NCBI GenBank assembly: GCA_966111775.1
Contig: CBHWBD010000010.1
Location: 1 to 57,228 of the forward strand
Length of the DNA stretch: 57,228 nucleotides
Direction of reading: 5' to 3'
From: Pelomonas sp966111775
GTDB taxonomy: Bacteria > Pseudomonadota > Gammaproteobacteria > Burkholderiales > Burkholderiaceae_C
Shown: positions 16,549-24,906 of the stretch, piece by piece
Layout: every line of letters starts with the position of its first letter
How positions within the stretch are numbered: position 1 is the first letter of the stretch
Notes under the pieces: model-generated
What the model saw: the letters and a program-made list of their open reading frames with translations, nothing else
What the model was told of the DNA's origin: nothing
Database searches by the model: none
Program-made: the position numbers and the translations under genes

Positions 16549-18725
16549 AGCAGCTCCTCCTTCTTTTCGGCGTCACGCTGCTTCTCGCAGGCTGCGCCAA
16601 CCCGGCCTTGCGCCAGGCCGAAGACCTCGGCCGCAGCAACCAGTGGCCCGCGGCCCTGCGCGTGCTGGACGACGCGGTCGCCAAGGATCCGACCGATCCG
16701 CAGCTGCGTGCCGCCCAGGTGCGCGCCCGCGAGCAGGCGTCGGCCCGCCTCATCCTGCAGATCGAAGCCCTGCGAGCGCAAAGCCGCTGGGACGAGGCTT
16801 CGGCGCTGTTGAGCCAGTTGGCCCTGGCCGATGCCCGGCATCCGCGCCTGGCCGCGCTGACGACCGAGGTCGAACGCAGCCGCCGTCAGGACGCCCAGCT
16901 CGCCACCGGCCGCGCGGCGCTGAAGGAAGGGCGGCTGGAGCGTGCCGAAGCCGTGGCGCGTGACATCCTGGCCGAGTCGCCCCAGCATCCGGGCGCCCGC
17001 CTGCTGGCCAGCCAGGTCGCCCAGGCGCGGCCGCTGGAGACGACGGTCGGCGAGCTCGGGGTCGCCTTCCAGAAGCCGGTCACGCTGGAATTCCGCGAGG
17101 CGCCGCTGCGCCAGGTCTTCGAGGCGCTGTCGCGCAGCAGCGGCGTCAACTTCGTCTTCGACAAGGACGTGCGCGCCGATGCGCGCGTGACGGTCTTCCT
17201 GCGCAACGTGACGATGGACGAGGCCATGCGCGTCATCCTCGGCACCCAGCAGCTGGACCGCAAGATGCTCAACGAGACCTCGGTGCTGGTCTTCCCCAAC
17301 ACCGCCGCCAAGCAGCGCGAGCACCAGGAGCTGATCACCCGCACCCTCTACCTGACCAATGCCGACGTGAAGCAGGTGCAGGCCATGGTGCGCACCATCG
17401 CCAAGGTGCGCGACGTCTTCATCGACGAGCGCCTGAACCTGCTCGTCGTGCGCGACACGCCCGAGGTGCTGCGCCTCGTCGAGAAGCTGATCGCCTCCGT
17501 CGACCTGCCCGAGCCCGAGGTCATGCTGGAAGTCGAGGTCATGGAGCTGGCCACCGACCGCGTCGACGAGCTCGGCCTGAAATGGCCCGAGCAGGCCTCG
17601 CTGGGCATCAGCGACGCGGCCGGCAACATCCCGGCATCGGTCTTCGTCGGCGGCAAGAACCCGATCAACTTCCGCGCCAGCATCGCCAACCCCGCCGTCG
17701 TCGCGACGCTGCGCGGCACCGCCGGCAACTCCAACATCCTGGCCAATCCCAAGATCCGCGTGCGCAACCGCGACAAGGCCAAGGTCCACATCGGCCAGAA
17801 GCTGCCGGTGTTCACGACGACGACCAACTTCACCGGCTCGACCTCGGTGGCGGCCTCGGTCAGCTATCTCGACATCGGCCTCAAGCTCGACGTCGAGCCC
17901 ACCATCCAGCTCGACAACGACGTCGTCATCAAGGTGGGCCTGGAGGTCAGCAACCTGATCCGCCAAGTCACCGGCCCCGGCGGCACGACGGCCTACGAGA
18001 TCGGCACCCGCAACACCTCCACCGTGCTGCGCCTGGCCGATGGCGAGACGCAGGTGCTGGCCGGCCTCATCAACGACGAGGACCGCAAGGCTGCGACCGG
18101 CATCCCCGGCCTGTCCACCATCCCGGTGCTGGGCCGCCTGTTCGGCACGACGACGGACACGCGCAACAAGACCGAGGTGGTGCTGCTGATCACGCCGCGC
18201 GTGGTGCGCAACCTGGCCGTGCCCGATGCGTCGTTGACGCGCCTGGCCAGCGGCACCGACGCCAGCCCCGGTGCCTTCAGCAGCCTGCTGCGCCGCGACG
18301 CCAAGGTCGGCGTGGCGCCGAGCAGCAGCGCCGGCGCTGCCGCACCTGTGGCCCAGCCCCAGCCCGCCGCGGCGCCGCCCGCCGAGGCCCTGCTGAAGCT
18401 GGACGTCACGCCGCAGATTCCCCCCGGCGGCACTGTCTCCGTCGCGCTGAAGAACGACAGCGCCCTGCAGATCAAGGGCGAGCTGGAATACGACGCCAGC
18501 CGCCTGACGCCGGCCCAGCCGCTGCAAGGCGCGGTGCCGGGGCGCTACCCCGTCGAGCTGGCGCCGCGCAGCGACCGCGTCGTCGCCTTCCGCGCGCTGC
18601 CGCCGGCGGCCGGCCAGGTGCTCAACATCAGCGTCAGCGCGCTCTCCGCGACGGGCCTCAACGGCGAGTCGGCGGCGGTGCGCCTGGAAGGCTCCGGCCT
18701 GCTGACGGTCGAACCGGTGAAGTAA
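16545..18725 (+). CDS. gspD: Secretin GspD with N-terminal repeats and C-terminal cohesin-like domain
   Basis: The protein has 726 residues and is a predicted lipoprotein (LLLAGC, Cys17), so it could reach the outer membrane without a separate pilotin. Residues about 20-180 are TPR-like helices (ALRVLDDAVAKDPTDPQL). Secretin N-domains follow (VTLEFREAPLRQVFEALSR; LTNADVKQVQAMVRTI). The secretin core lies at about 370-570, with VEPTIQLDNDVVIKVGLEV, TSTVLRLADGETQVLAGLI and PVLGRLFGTTTDTRNKTEVV. After an Ala/Pro linker the last 110 residues (VTPQIPPGGTVSVALKN onwards) look like a cohesin-type beta-sandwich. It overlaps the preceding gene as ATGA. Confidence 0.9.
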   Translation: MKQLLLLFGVTLLLAGCANPALRQAEDLGRSNQWPAALRVLDDAVAKDPTDPQLRAAQVRAREQASARLILQIEALRAQSRWDEASALLSQLALADARHPRLAALTTEVERSRRQDAQLATGRAALKEGRLERAEAVARDILAESPQHPGARLLASQVAQARPLETTVGELGVAFQKPVTLEFREAPLRQVFEALSRSSGVNFVFDKDVRADARVTVFLRNVTMDEAMRVILGTQQLDRKMLNETSVLVFPNTAAKQREHQELITRTLYLTNADVKQVQAMVRTIAKVRDVFIDERLNLLVVRDTPEVLRLVEKLIASVDLPEPEVMLEVEVMELATDRVDELGLKWPEQASLGISDAAGNIPASVFVGGKNPINFRASIANPAVVATLRGTAGNSNILANPKIRVRNRDKAKVHIGQKLPVFTTTTNFTGSTSVAASVSYLDIGLKLDVEPTIQLDNDVVIKVGLEVSNLIRQVTGPGGTTAYEIGTRNTSTVLRLADGETQVLAGLINDEDRKAATGIPGLSTIPVLGRLFGTTTDTRNKTEVVLLITPRVVRNLAVPDASLTRLASGTDASPGAFSSLLRRDAKVGVAPSSSAGAAAPVAQPQPAAAPPAEALLKLDVTPQIPPGGTVSVALKNDSALQIKGELEYDASRLTPAQPLQGAVPGRYPVELAPRSDRVVAFRALPPAAGQVLNISVSALSATGLNGESAAVRLEGSGLLTVEPVK

Positions 18726-18734
18726 GAACCGGCC

Positions 18735-19202
18735 ATGCGCTCCCGTGGGTTCACGCTGATCGAGATGCTGGTCGTGCTGGCCATGCTGGGCGTGCTCGCG
18801 TCCGCGGCCCGGCCCCTGCTCGAGCTGTCGGTGCAGCGCAGCCGCGAACACGAGCTGCGCCAGGCCCTGCGCACGCTGCGCGAGGCCCTGGATGCCTACA
18901 AGCACGCCACCGAGGTCGGCAGCATCGCGCTGAGCCCCGAGGACAGCGGCTATCCGCAGAAGCTGACCTTGCTCGTCGACGGCGTGGTCGACGTGAAGTC
19001 ACCCAATGGCCGCAAGATCTATTTCCTGCGCCGCCTGCCGCGCGATCCGTTTGCGCCGAGCGAGCAGGGCGCCGCCGAGACCTGGGGTCTGCGGGCCTAC
19101 GACAGCCCGCCCGACGACCCGCGCGCGGGCAAGGACGTCTTCGACGTCTACTCGCGCTCGGAGCGCAAGGCGCTGGACGGTTCCAAGCTGAAGGACTGGT
19201 GA
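18735..19202 (+). CDS. Type II secretion pseudopilin (GspG/GspH-like)
   Basis: The protein has 155 residues. A five-residue leader ends MRSRG|FTLIEMLVVL, with Glu at mature position 5 and an assembly helix. The body contains LPRDPFAPSEQGAAETWGLR and DVFDVYSRSERKALDGS, a GspG-like C-terminal motif. It is likely a minor pseudopilin. It starts nine bases after gspD, and its TGA overlaps the ATG of the next pseudopilin. Confidence 0.82.
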   Translation: MRSRGFTLIEMLVVLAMLGVLASAARPLLELSVQRSREHELRQALRTLREALDAYKHATEVGSIALSPEDSGYPQKLTLLVDGVVDVKSPNGRKIYFLRRLPRDPFAPSEQGAAETWGLRAYDSPPDDPRAGKDVFDVYSRSERKALDGSKLKDW

Positions 19203-19663
19203 TGAAGCCCGAAATGCCAGCCCCCCGCTCGCGAGTACGCGGTCGGCCCCCCGAGGGGACGCGAGCCGGCCTAGGGGCGGCCCGGCGCCCGGCTCAGGGC
19301 TTCACCCTCATCGAGCTCATCGTCGTGATGGCCATCGTGGCCCTGCTCGCGTCCATCGTCGCGCCGCGCTATTTCGCGTCCCTGCACAAGAGCAAGGAGA
19401 CGGCCCTGCTGCAGTCGTTGACGACGATGCGCGATGCCATCGACCAGTACGCCGCTGACAAGGGCCGTTATCCCGATTCCCTGCAGGAGCTGGCCGCGGC
19501 GCGCTACATCCGCGACGTGCCCGAGGACCCGCTGACGTCCAGCCGCGAGACCTGGGTCGAGCTGCCGCCGCCCACCGAGATGCAGGCCAATGGCCGGGTC
19601 TGGGATGTGCGCAGCGGTGCGGCCGGGCGCAGCGCCGATGGCCGTCTCTACGCCGACTGGTAG
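19202..19663 (+). CDS. Type II secretion pseudopilin with abnormally long leader
   Basis: The protein has 153 residues. The cleavage site AQG|FTLIELIVVM comes only after residue 33, whereas prepilin leaders are usually much shorter. The DNA for residues about 2-32 matches the dispersed repeat found at three other places here, so the leader seems to be translated repeat. No start codon lies between the repeat and the cleavage site, so ribosomes must read through it; ATG 19214 is the only later in-frame ATG. The mature part is a normal minor pseudopilin with DQYAADKGRYPDSLQELA and VPEDPLTSS. Confidence 0.82.
   Translation: MKPEMPAPRSRVRGRPPEGTRAGLGAARRPAQGFTLIELIVVMAIVALLASIVAPRYFASLHKSKETALLQSLTTMRDAIDQYAADKGRYPDSLQELAAARYIRDVPEDPLTSSRETWVELPPPTEMQANGRVWDVRSGAAGRSADGRLYADW
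19205..19296 (+). repeat. Dispersed structured repeat, copy D (within pseudopilin leader)
   Basis: It begins directly after the preceding gene's stop, with AGCCC..., and shares the core CCCCCCGAGGGGACG. It also shares the closing segment GCCGGC..GGGGCGGCCCGGCG.CCGGC with the copy at 25399-25519. It lacks the middle GATG...CATC hairpin present in copies B and C, so it is shorter. It is the only copy in the window that lies inside a coding sequence. Confidence 0.65.
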
Positions 19664-19669
19664 CCGGTG

Positions 19670-20182
19670 ATGGCGCGTCCGCAGCGCGGCTTCAGCTATC
19701 TGGCCGTCCTCTTCCTCGTCGCATTGACCGCGGCTGGCCTGGCGGCCCTGGGCCAGGCCTGGAGCACGGCGGCCGAACGCGAGCGTGAGAAGGAGCTGCT
19801 GTTTCGTGGCGGCGAGATTGCGCGGGCCATCGCGGCCTATGCCAAGACCACGCCCCCGCCCGAGCAATATCCCAAGAGCCTGGACGATCTCGTCGCGGAC
19901 AACCGCGGCGTGAAGCCGCGACGCCATCTGCGTCGCGCCTACGAAGACCCGTTCACCGGCAAGCCGGACTGGGAGCTGGTGCCCGAAGCCGGCCAGCCCG
20001 GCGCCTTCAGCGCGGTACGCAGCCGCTCGGAGCATCTGCTGCTGCGCGACGTCGGCCCGGACGGTGTCCAGGTGCGCGTCGCGCGCGACCTGCTCTTCTC
20101 CGCGCGCAATGCGACGGCCGGTGCGCAGCTGCCGGCCGACCCCGCTTCCGCTGCCTCGGCGGCCAGTGCGGCGTCAAGGTGA
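19670..20182 (+). CDS. Minor (tip-type) pseudopilin, GspK-like leader
   Basis: The protein has 170 residues, starting MARPQRG|FSYLAVLFLVAL. The leader and hydrophobic helix are pseudopilin-like, but mature position 5 is Ala instead of the conserved Glu. That is characteristic of GspK-type tip subunits and of a few divergent minor pilins. The body has LLFRGGEIARAIAAYAK, YPKSLDDLVAD and RRAYEDPFTG, a pattern seen in other minor pseudopilins. The last 20 residues are low-complexity Ala/Ser. A GTG at 19667 is an alternative start. It is the last gene of the secretion operon. Confidence 0.75.
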   Translation: MARPQRGFSYLAVLFLVALTAAGLAALGQAWSTAAEREREKELLFRGGEIARAIAAYAKTTPPPEQYPKSLDDLVADNRGVKPRRHLRRAYEDPFTGKPDWELVPEAGQPGAFSAVRSRSEHLLLRDVGPDGVQVRVARDLLFSARNATAGAQLPADPASAASAASAASR

Positions 20183-20375
20183 TTTCCACGGGGTGATTTC
20201 TGTCGACCTAGTCAAGTCTGCGGACTCGGGGAATACCCCTTCCCCCCTTGCTTGGATGCCGGGGAACTTGGGATGGTCGTGGAATTTTGCTCAAACAGAA
20301 TCGGCCGCCTAGTTGGGCCTGGTGGCCTATCTACGCGCAGGCACTCTGGTCGTCAGACCTTGGCGGTTGGGGTGG

Positions 20376-20391
20376 TGGCAGTGCTTATGCA
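20376..20391 (+). promoter_or_regulatory. Sigma-54 (RpoN) -24/-12 promoter candidate
   Basis: The sequence TGGCAGTGCTTATGCA has the TGGCA of the -24 box and TGCA of the -12 box. The invariant GG (20377-20378) and GC (20389-20390) are 12 bases apart, as sigma-54 requires. Transcription would start near 20402, about 40 bases before the PEP-CTERM start. Mismatches to consensus are in the C/G after TGGCA and one T of the -12 box. The upstream 170 bases hold short palindromes (AGTCTGCGGACT at about 20214) where an activator might bind. Confidence 0.55.
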
Positions 20392-20442
20392 CCGCGGCCC
20401 TGCGCAGCATTGATCAACTTTGCATAGAAAGTGGGTAGTTAG

Positions 20443-21177
20443 ATGAAGAAGACTTTGACGTCGATCGCTTTTGCAGCGGTGGCCCTTGCCGCTTCGGTCG
20501 GCGCCCAGGCGGGCGTGCTGCGCACGACGATGACCTTTGATCCGGTGGACACGTCGGGGCTGTTCTTCCCGCCTCTGCTGGTCAACGGTGATGAGTTCTA
20601 CCAGGCCGGGCTGGGCGGTCGCACGATGTGGCTCGACCCGGCGTCGAACGCTCAGGGTGCCCAACTTGGCGACCTCACCGGCGCCATCCTCAACGGCGCT
20701 TGCGCCGATCTGATGTGCCCGATCAACAACGCGACGAACTATGTCGGCCTGGTCGACGACGCCTTCCTGGCTTTCGGTTCGACCGGCAACTTCACTTTCT
20801 CCGTGAAGAGCCTGAACGCCAGTTTCATCGGCTCCGGCGACCCGCTTGATGCGACGCCCGGCTATCTCGCTCTTCAGGGCGTGACGGCTGGCGGCATGTC
20901 CCTGACCGCCTACTACGCGCTGAGCGGCGTCGATGCCAATGGCCACCTGAACTTCGGCGCCATCGACACGGGCGCCTTCGGCGACTACGAGTTCGCTGTC
21001 GTCTATGCCTACGGCTATGCCTGCGCCAACGTGAGCTGCTCGGCGTTCTCGACCAACCGCGCCCAGTTCGCCCTTGACGACATCACCATCGAGCACGTGC
21101 CCGAGCCGGCCAGCCTGGCCCTGCTGGGTGCCGCCGGTCTGGCGGCCCTGGGTGCCCGTCGTCGTCGCGCTGTCTGA
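20443..21177 (+). CDS. PEP-CTERM sorting-signal protein
   Basis: The protein has 244 residues, with a signal peptide (MKKTLTSIAFAAVALAASVG, cut near AQA). The last 25 residues are a classic PEP-CTERM tail: VPEPASLALLGAAGLAALG, then Arg-rich RRRR. Such proteins are processed by exosortase EpsH/XrtA-type enzymes and sent to the envelope or exopolysaccharide matrix. The middle is a Gly/Ala-rich exported domain without a recognised fold. It is preceded by a sigma-54 promoter match and followed after 26 bases by a large protease gene. Confidence 0.9.
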   Translation: MKKTLTSIAFAAVALAASVGAQAGVLRTTMTFDPVDTSGLFFPPLLVNGDEFYQAGLGGRTMWLDPASNAQGAQLGDLTGAILNGACADLMCPINNATNYVGLVDDAFLAFGSTGNFTFSVKSLNASFIGSGDPLDATPGYLALQGVTAGGMSLTAYYALSGVDANGHLNFGAIDTGAFGDYEFAVVYAYGYACANVSCSAFSTNRAQFALDDITIEHVPEPASLALLGAAGLAALGARRRRAV

Positions 21178-21203
21178 ACGCCCCCCGCCGAAAGGATCAT
21201 TCA

Positions 21204-24200
21204 ATGAAGATGAAACTCAAGCCCGCCGCACTGGCGACGCTGGTCCTGCTCTCTGGTTTGGCCACGAGCTCCTTTGCACAGGACCGCAAGACCTACATCG
21301 TCCAGCTCAAGGACGAACCCGCTGCCTCCTACCAAGGCACGGTGTCGGGCCTGGCCGCCACGCAACCGGCAGCCGGCGAAACCTTCAGGTACGGCAGCGC
21401 TGCCGTGCAGGCCTACGTCAACTACTTGGGCCAGCAGCAGAACACCGTGATCTCCTCGGTCGGCAATGCGCCCGTCCTGGCGACCTACAACACCGTGTTC
21501 AACGGCTTCGCCGCCCGGCTGACGGATGACGAGGCCCGCACGCTGGCCGCCAACACCCAGGTCGTCGGCCTGTGGCAGGACGAAGCCCGCCAGGTCGACA
21601 CCATCTCCACCAGCAAGTTCCTGGGCCTGACGGCCGCGGGCGGCCTGTGGTCTCAGACCGTGGGTGGCGCGGCCCTCAAGGGTGAGAACATGGTGATCGG
21701 CGTGGTCGACCTGGGCATCTGGCCCGAGAACCCCGCTTTCTTCGACCGCGTGGACGCCAACGGCGTGCCGAGCAACAACCCGGCCGACGCGCAGGTCTAC
21801 GGCCCCAAGCCCGCCACCTATCTGGGCGGCTGCGTGGCTGGCGAGGGCATCGACCCGGCCAAGCATTGCAACAACAAGCTGATCGGCATCCAGCACTTCA
21901 ACGCCGGCTTCATCGCTTCCGGCAACACCCCGCACTGGACCTCGTTCGCCTCGGGTCGTGACGACCTGGGCGGCGCCACCGGCCATGGCGGCCACGGTGA
22001 CCACACCGCGTCCACCGCGGCAGGCAACGCCAACGTCACCGCCATCGTCAACGGCATCGCCCTGGGCCAGGCCTCCGGCATGGCGCCGCGCGCCCGCGTC
22101 GCGGCCTACAAGGTCTGCTACACCTATGTGAACGCCGCCGCGACCGACGGCACCGGCAGCCAGAACAGCTGCTTCAACTCCGACTCGGTGGCCGCCATCG
22201 ACAAGGCAGTGGCCGACGGCGTCAACGTCATCAACTACTCGATCAGCGGCTCGCAGACCACGGTCAACGATCCGGTCGAGCAGGCCTTCTACCGCGCCTC
22301 GTTGGCCGGCGTCTTCGTGGCCGCTTCGGCCGGCAACAGCGGCCCCGGCCAGGCGGTCGCCCACATCAGCCCCTGGCTGACGACGGTGGCCGCGTCCACG
22401 CATGACCGCGCCTTCTCGGGCGACGTCACGCTGGGCAACGGCGTGAAGTACACCGGGGCTTCGCTGAACAGCCTGACCGCGCTGACGGGCAAGTCCATCA
22501 TCCGCGCCGAGGATGCCGGCATCGCCGGCGCCAGCGCCAACCTGCCGCTGTGCTTCAGCAACCCGCTCGAGCTGGATCCCGCCAAGGTGGCCGGCAAGAT
22601 CGTCGTCTGCACGCGCGGCAACAACGCCCGCGTCGACAAGAGCCTGGCCGTGCTGAACGCCGGCGGTGTCGGCATGGTCATGATGGACAACGGTTCCGGC
22701 CTGGTGGCCGAGGCCCACTCGGTGCCGACGGTCCACGTGACCACGGCCGACGGTGCCGCCATCAAGACCTACGCCCAGACTGCCGGTGCCAGCGCCGACA
22801 TGACCAAGTTCTACATCGGCACCGCCCCGGCGCCGATCATGGCGAACTTCTCGTCGCGCGGCCCGAACGGCGGTGACGGCAACATCCTCAAGCCCGACCT
22901 GACCGCCCCCGGCGTGGACATCATTGCCCAGGTCACCCCGGCCCTGAGCCAGGCCGACCGCAATGCCGTCGTTGCCGGCACCCTGGTCCCCCCGCCCGAT
23001 TGGGCCTCCTACCAGGGCACGTCGATGTCCAGCCCGCACGTGGCTGGCGTGGCGCTGCTGCTGAAGCAGGCTCACCCGACCTGGGGCCCGGGCGCCATCA
23101 AGTCGGCCCTGATGACCACGGCCTATTCGACGCTGAACGACGGCGTGGCCGGTGCCTCCAACGGCCTGCTGCCCTGGTCGCAGGGCGCAGGCCACATCGA
23201 CCCGAACAAGGCCAACGATCCCGGCCTGGTCTACAACGCCGGCAAGAACGACTGGGTCAAGTACCAGTGCAAGGTGAACAAGTCTGCTGTCCAGCCGGCC
23301 AGCGATTGCACCAACATCGGCACCCTGGACGAAACCTACAACCTGAACCTGCCGTCCATCACGGTCAGCACGGTGACGGGCAGCACCATCGTCGCCCGCA
23401 ACGTCACCAACGTCGGCGCCTCGGCCGCGACCTACACGGCCGCGGTCACGACGCCGGCCGGCTTCACGACGACGGTGTCGCCGTCGACGCTGACGCTGGC
23501 CCCGGGTGAGACCAAGTCCTTCACCGTCACCATCGCCGCTGCCGGCGCCGCCGAAGGCGTCTGGCAATTCGGTCAGCTGGTCTGGAACGACGGCGCCGGC
23601 CACAGCGTGCGCGCCCCGATCCAGGTCAAGGCCGGCAAGGCAATCTCGGCACCCGCCGAGTTCACCGACACCAAGGCCTCGGGCAGCAAGCTGTTCACGG
23701 TGCGCACCGGTTTCGCCGGCCGCATGGGCGTGATCAAGGGTGGCCTGAAGGACGTGACGATGGGCGCGGAGACGTCGCTGTCGCCGCTGGCGACCGGCTC
23801 GACGACGCTGGCCAACCGCTGCTACAGCAGCAACAACTACGCGTCGATCGCCAAGTACAACTTCACCGTGCCGGCGGGTGCCATCGTGGCTCGTTGGGCC
23901 CTGCGCCAGGCCGATGTGGGCACCGCGGTTGATGACCACGACATGGTCGTCATCAACATGACCGCCGCCACCGTCGCCGGCTACTCGGGCAACGACGGGT
24001 CGGATGAAGTCGTGCAGATCGCCTCGCCGGCAGCCGCCACCTACCGCGCCTGCGTGCTGGCCTACGCGGGTGTCGCGCCGATGAAGCACAAGCTGTCGAG
24101 CTGGATCGTCATGCCTGGCGACGCCGCTGGCCTGAACGCCCTGGTGCCGAGCTCGGTCTACGCCGGCAGCACGGCCACGGTCGGCCTGAGTTGGTCGGGC

Positions 24201-24365
24201 CTGGCTGCAGGCAAGCGCACCGTGGGTGGCGCGCAATGGCTGGATGCCTCCGGCAAGGTGCAGGCCACCACCATCCTGCGTGTCTCGACCGACGGCAGCG
24301 TGCCGGTGCAGAACGTGCCGACCAACATGCCGAGCAAGCTGGTCGAAGCCACCACCGGCGAGTAA
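21204..24365 (+). CDS. Secreted S8 (subtilisin-like) serine protease with PA insert
   Basis: The protein has 1053 residues. A signal peptide ends near SSFAQ; an I9-type propeptide follows (KTYIVQLKDEPAASYQG). The catalytic triad is visible: Asp169 in GVVDLGIW, His264 in GGHGDHTAS and Ser607 in GTSMSSPHVAG, with ASAGNSGPG around the oxyanion Asn. A protease-associated (PA) domain is inserted before the Ser motif (AGKIVVCTRGNNARVDKSLA). After the catalytic domain come Fn3-like beta domains typical of large subtilases of the cucumisin/lactocepin type. A candidate substrate of the upstream secretion operon (inference). It probably shares a transcript with the PEP-CTERM gene and ends at a strong terminator. 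Confidence 0.92.
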   Translation: MKMKLKPAALATLVLLSGLATSSFAQDRKTYIVQLKDEPAASYQGTVSGLAATQPAAGETFRYGSAAVQAYVNYLGQQQNTVISSVGNAPVLATYNTVFNGFAARLTDDEARTLAANTQVVGLWQDEARQVDTISTSKFLGLTAAGGLWSQTVGGAALKGENMVIGVVDLGIWPENPAFFDRVDANGVPSNNPADAQVYGPKPATYLGGCVAGEGIDPAKHCNNKLIGIQHFNAGFIASGNTPHWTSFASGRDDLGGATGHGGHGDHTASTAAGNANVTAIVNGIALGQASGMAPRARVAAYKVCYTYVNAAATDGTGSQNSCFNSDSVAAIDKAVADGVNVINYSISGSQTTVNDPVEQAFYRASLAGVFVAASAGNSGPGQAVAHISPWLTTVAASTHDRAFSGDVTLGNGVKYTGASLNSLTALTGKSIIRAEDAGIAGASANLPLCFSNPLELDPAKVAGKIVVCTRGNNARVDKSLAVLNAGGVGMVMMDNGSGLVAEAHSVPTVHVTTADGAAIKTYAQTAGASADMTKFYIGTAPAPIMANFSSRGPNGGDGNILKPDLTAPGVDIIAQVTPALSQADRNAVVAGTLVPPPDWASYQGTSMSSPHVAGVALLLKQAHPTWGPGAIKSALMTTAYSTLNDGVAGASNGLLPWSQGAGHIDPNKANDPGLVYNAGKNDWVKYQCKVNKSAVQPASDCTNIGTLDETYNLNLPSITVSTVTGSTIVARNVTNVGASAATYTAAVTTPAGFTTTVSPSTLTLAPGETKSFTVTIAAAGAAEGVWQFGQLVWNDGAGHSVRAPIQVKAGKAISAPAEFTDTKASGSKLFTVRTGFAGRMGVIKGGLKDVTMGAETSLSPLATGSTTLANRCYSSNNYASIAKYNFTVPAGAIVARWALRQADVGTAVDDHDMVVINMTAATVAGYSGNDGSDEVVQIASPAAATYRACVLAYAGVAPMKHKLSSWIVMPGDAAGLNALVPSSVYAGSTATVGLSWSGLAAGKRTVGGAQWLDASGKVQATTILRVSTDGSVPVQNVPTNMPSKLVEATTGE

Positions 24366-24378
24366 GCCAAGCCATCTC

Positions 24379-24436
24379 GCCAGGGCCTTCGCCCTGGCGC
24401 CATCGGGCCGCATGCCGCGAGGTGTGCGGCCTTTTT
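24379..24436 (+). terminator. Double hairpin terminator after the S8 protease
   Basis: The first hairpin is GCCAGGGC/GCCCTGGC (24379-24398, loop CTTC). The second pairs GGCCGCA (24406-24412) with TGCGGCC (24425-24431) and is followed directly by TTTTT. It lies between the protease stop and the convergent lipoprotein gene. Confidence 0.8.
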
Positions 24437-24441
24437 CTTGG

Positions 24442-24855
24442 CTAGCGGGCGCTGTTGGGGCCGGCGAGCTCGCAGCGACCCGCGACGCAGGCCGCGCCGG
24501 GATCGGCCACGAACATGCAGTTGGAGCGCAGGCCGCCGGCGTCGGTTTCGCGCCGCTCCGCGTCGGCCTGGCGTGCGGCCAGCGCCGCCAGCCTCTGGGC
24601 ATCGGTGCCCTGGGTGGACCAGGCCAGATAGCTGGCGGGTCCACCGCAGGCCTTGGCGCCCACGGCGATGGTGCGGCATTGCGAGTCGGCGGTGCAGGCG
24701 GCGGGGCCGACGAGGGCGCGCAGCTCGCGCCCGAGCCGCACGGACTCGGTTTCGGCGGCTGCCGGCGCAGGGGCCGGTGCCGGCGGCGGTGTCTGTGCGC
24801 AACTGGCCAGGGCGGCGGCGGCGAGCAGGGCGGCGAGCAAGCTATGGGTTTTCAT
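24442..24855 (-). CDS. Small Cys-containing lipoprotein, function unknown
   Basis: The protein has 137 residues with a lipoprotein signal (LAALLAAAALASC, Cys19), then a Pro/Ala linker and a compact domain. Its cysteines sit in CTADSQC, GAKACGGP, LRSNC and AGRCEL, suggesting disulfides in the periplasm. The motif around CRTIAVGAKACGGP is seen in uncharacterised proteobacterial lipoproteins. It is divergently placed, 51 bases from a CAP-domain gene. Confidence 0.7.
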   Translation of the reverse strand: MKTHSLLAALLAAAALASCAQTPPPAPAPAPAAAETESVRLGRELRALVGPAACTADSQCRTIAVGAKACGGPASYLAWSTQGTDAQRLAALAARQADAERRETDAGGLRSNCMFVADPGAACVAGRCELAGPNSAR

Positions 24856-24906
24856 GCCCCCATGTTGGGCCCCGTGCGGGTCCTTGGCAACAACTAGGAT
24901 GCCGGC

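Noticed and set aside
16338..18905. 855-codon minus-strand frame opposite gspD
   Set aside because: It is a composition shadow of the secretin gene with no recognisable domain.
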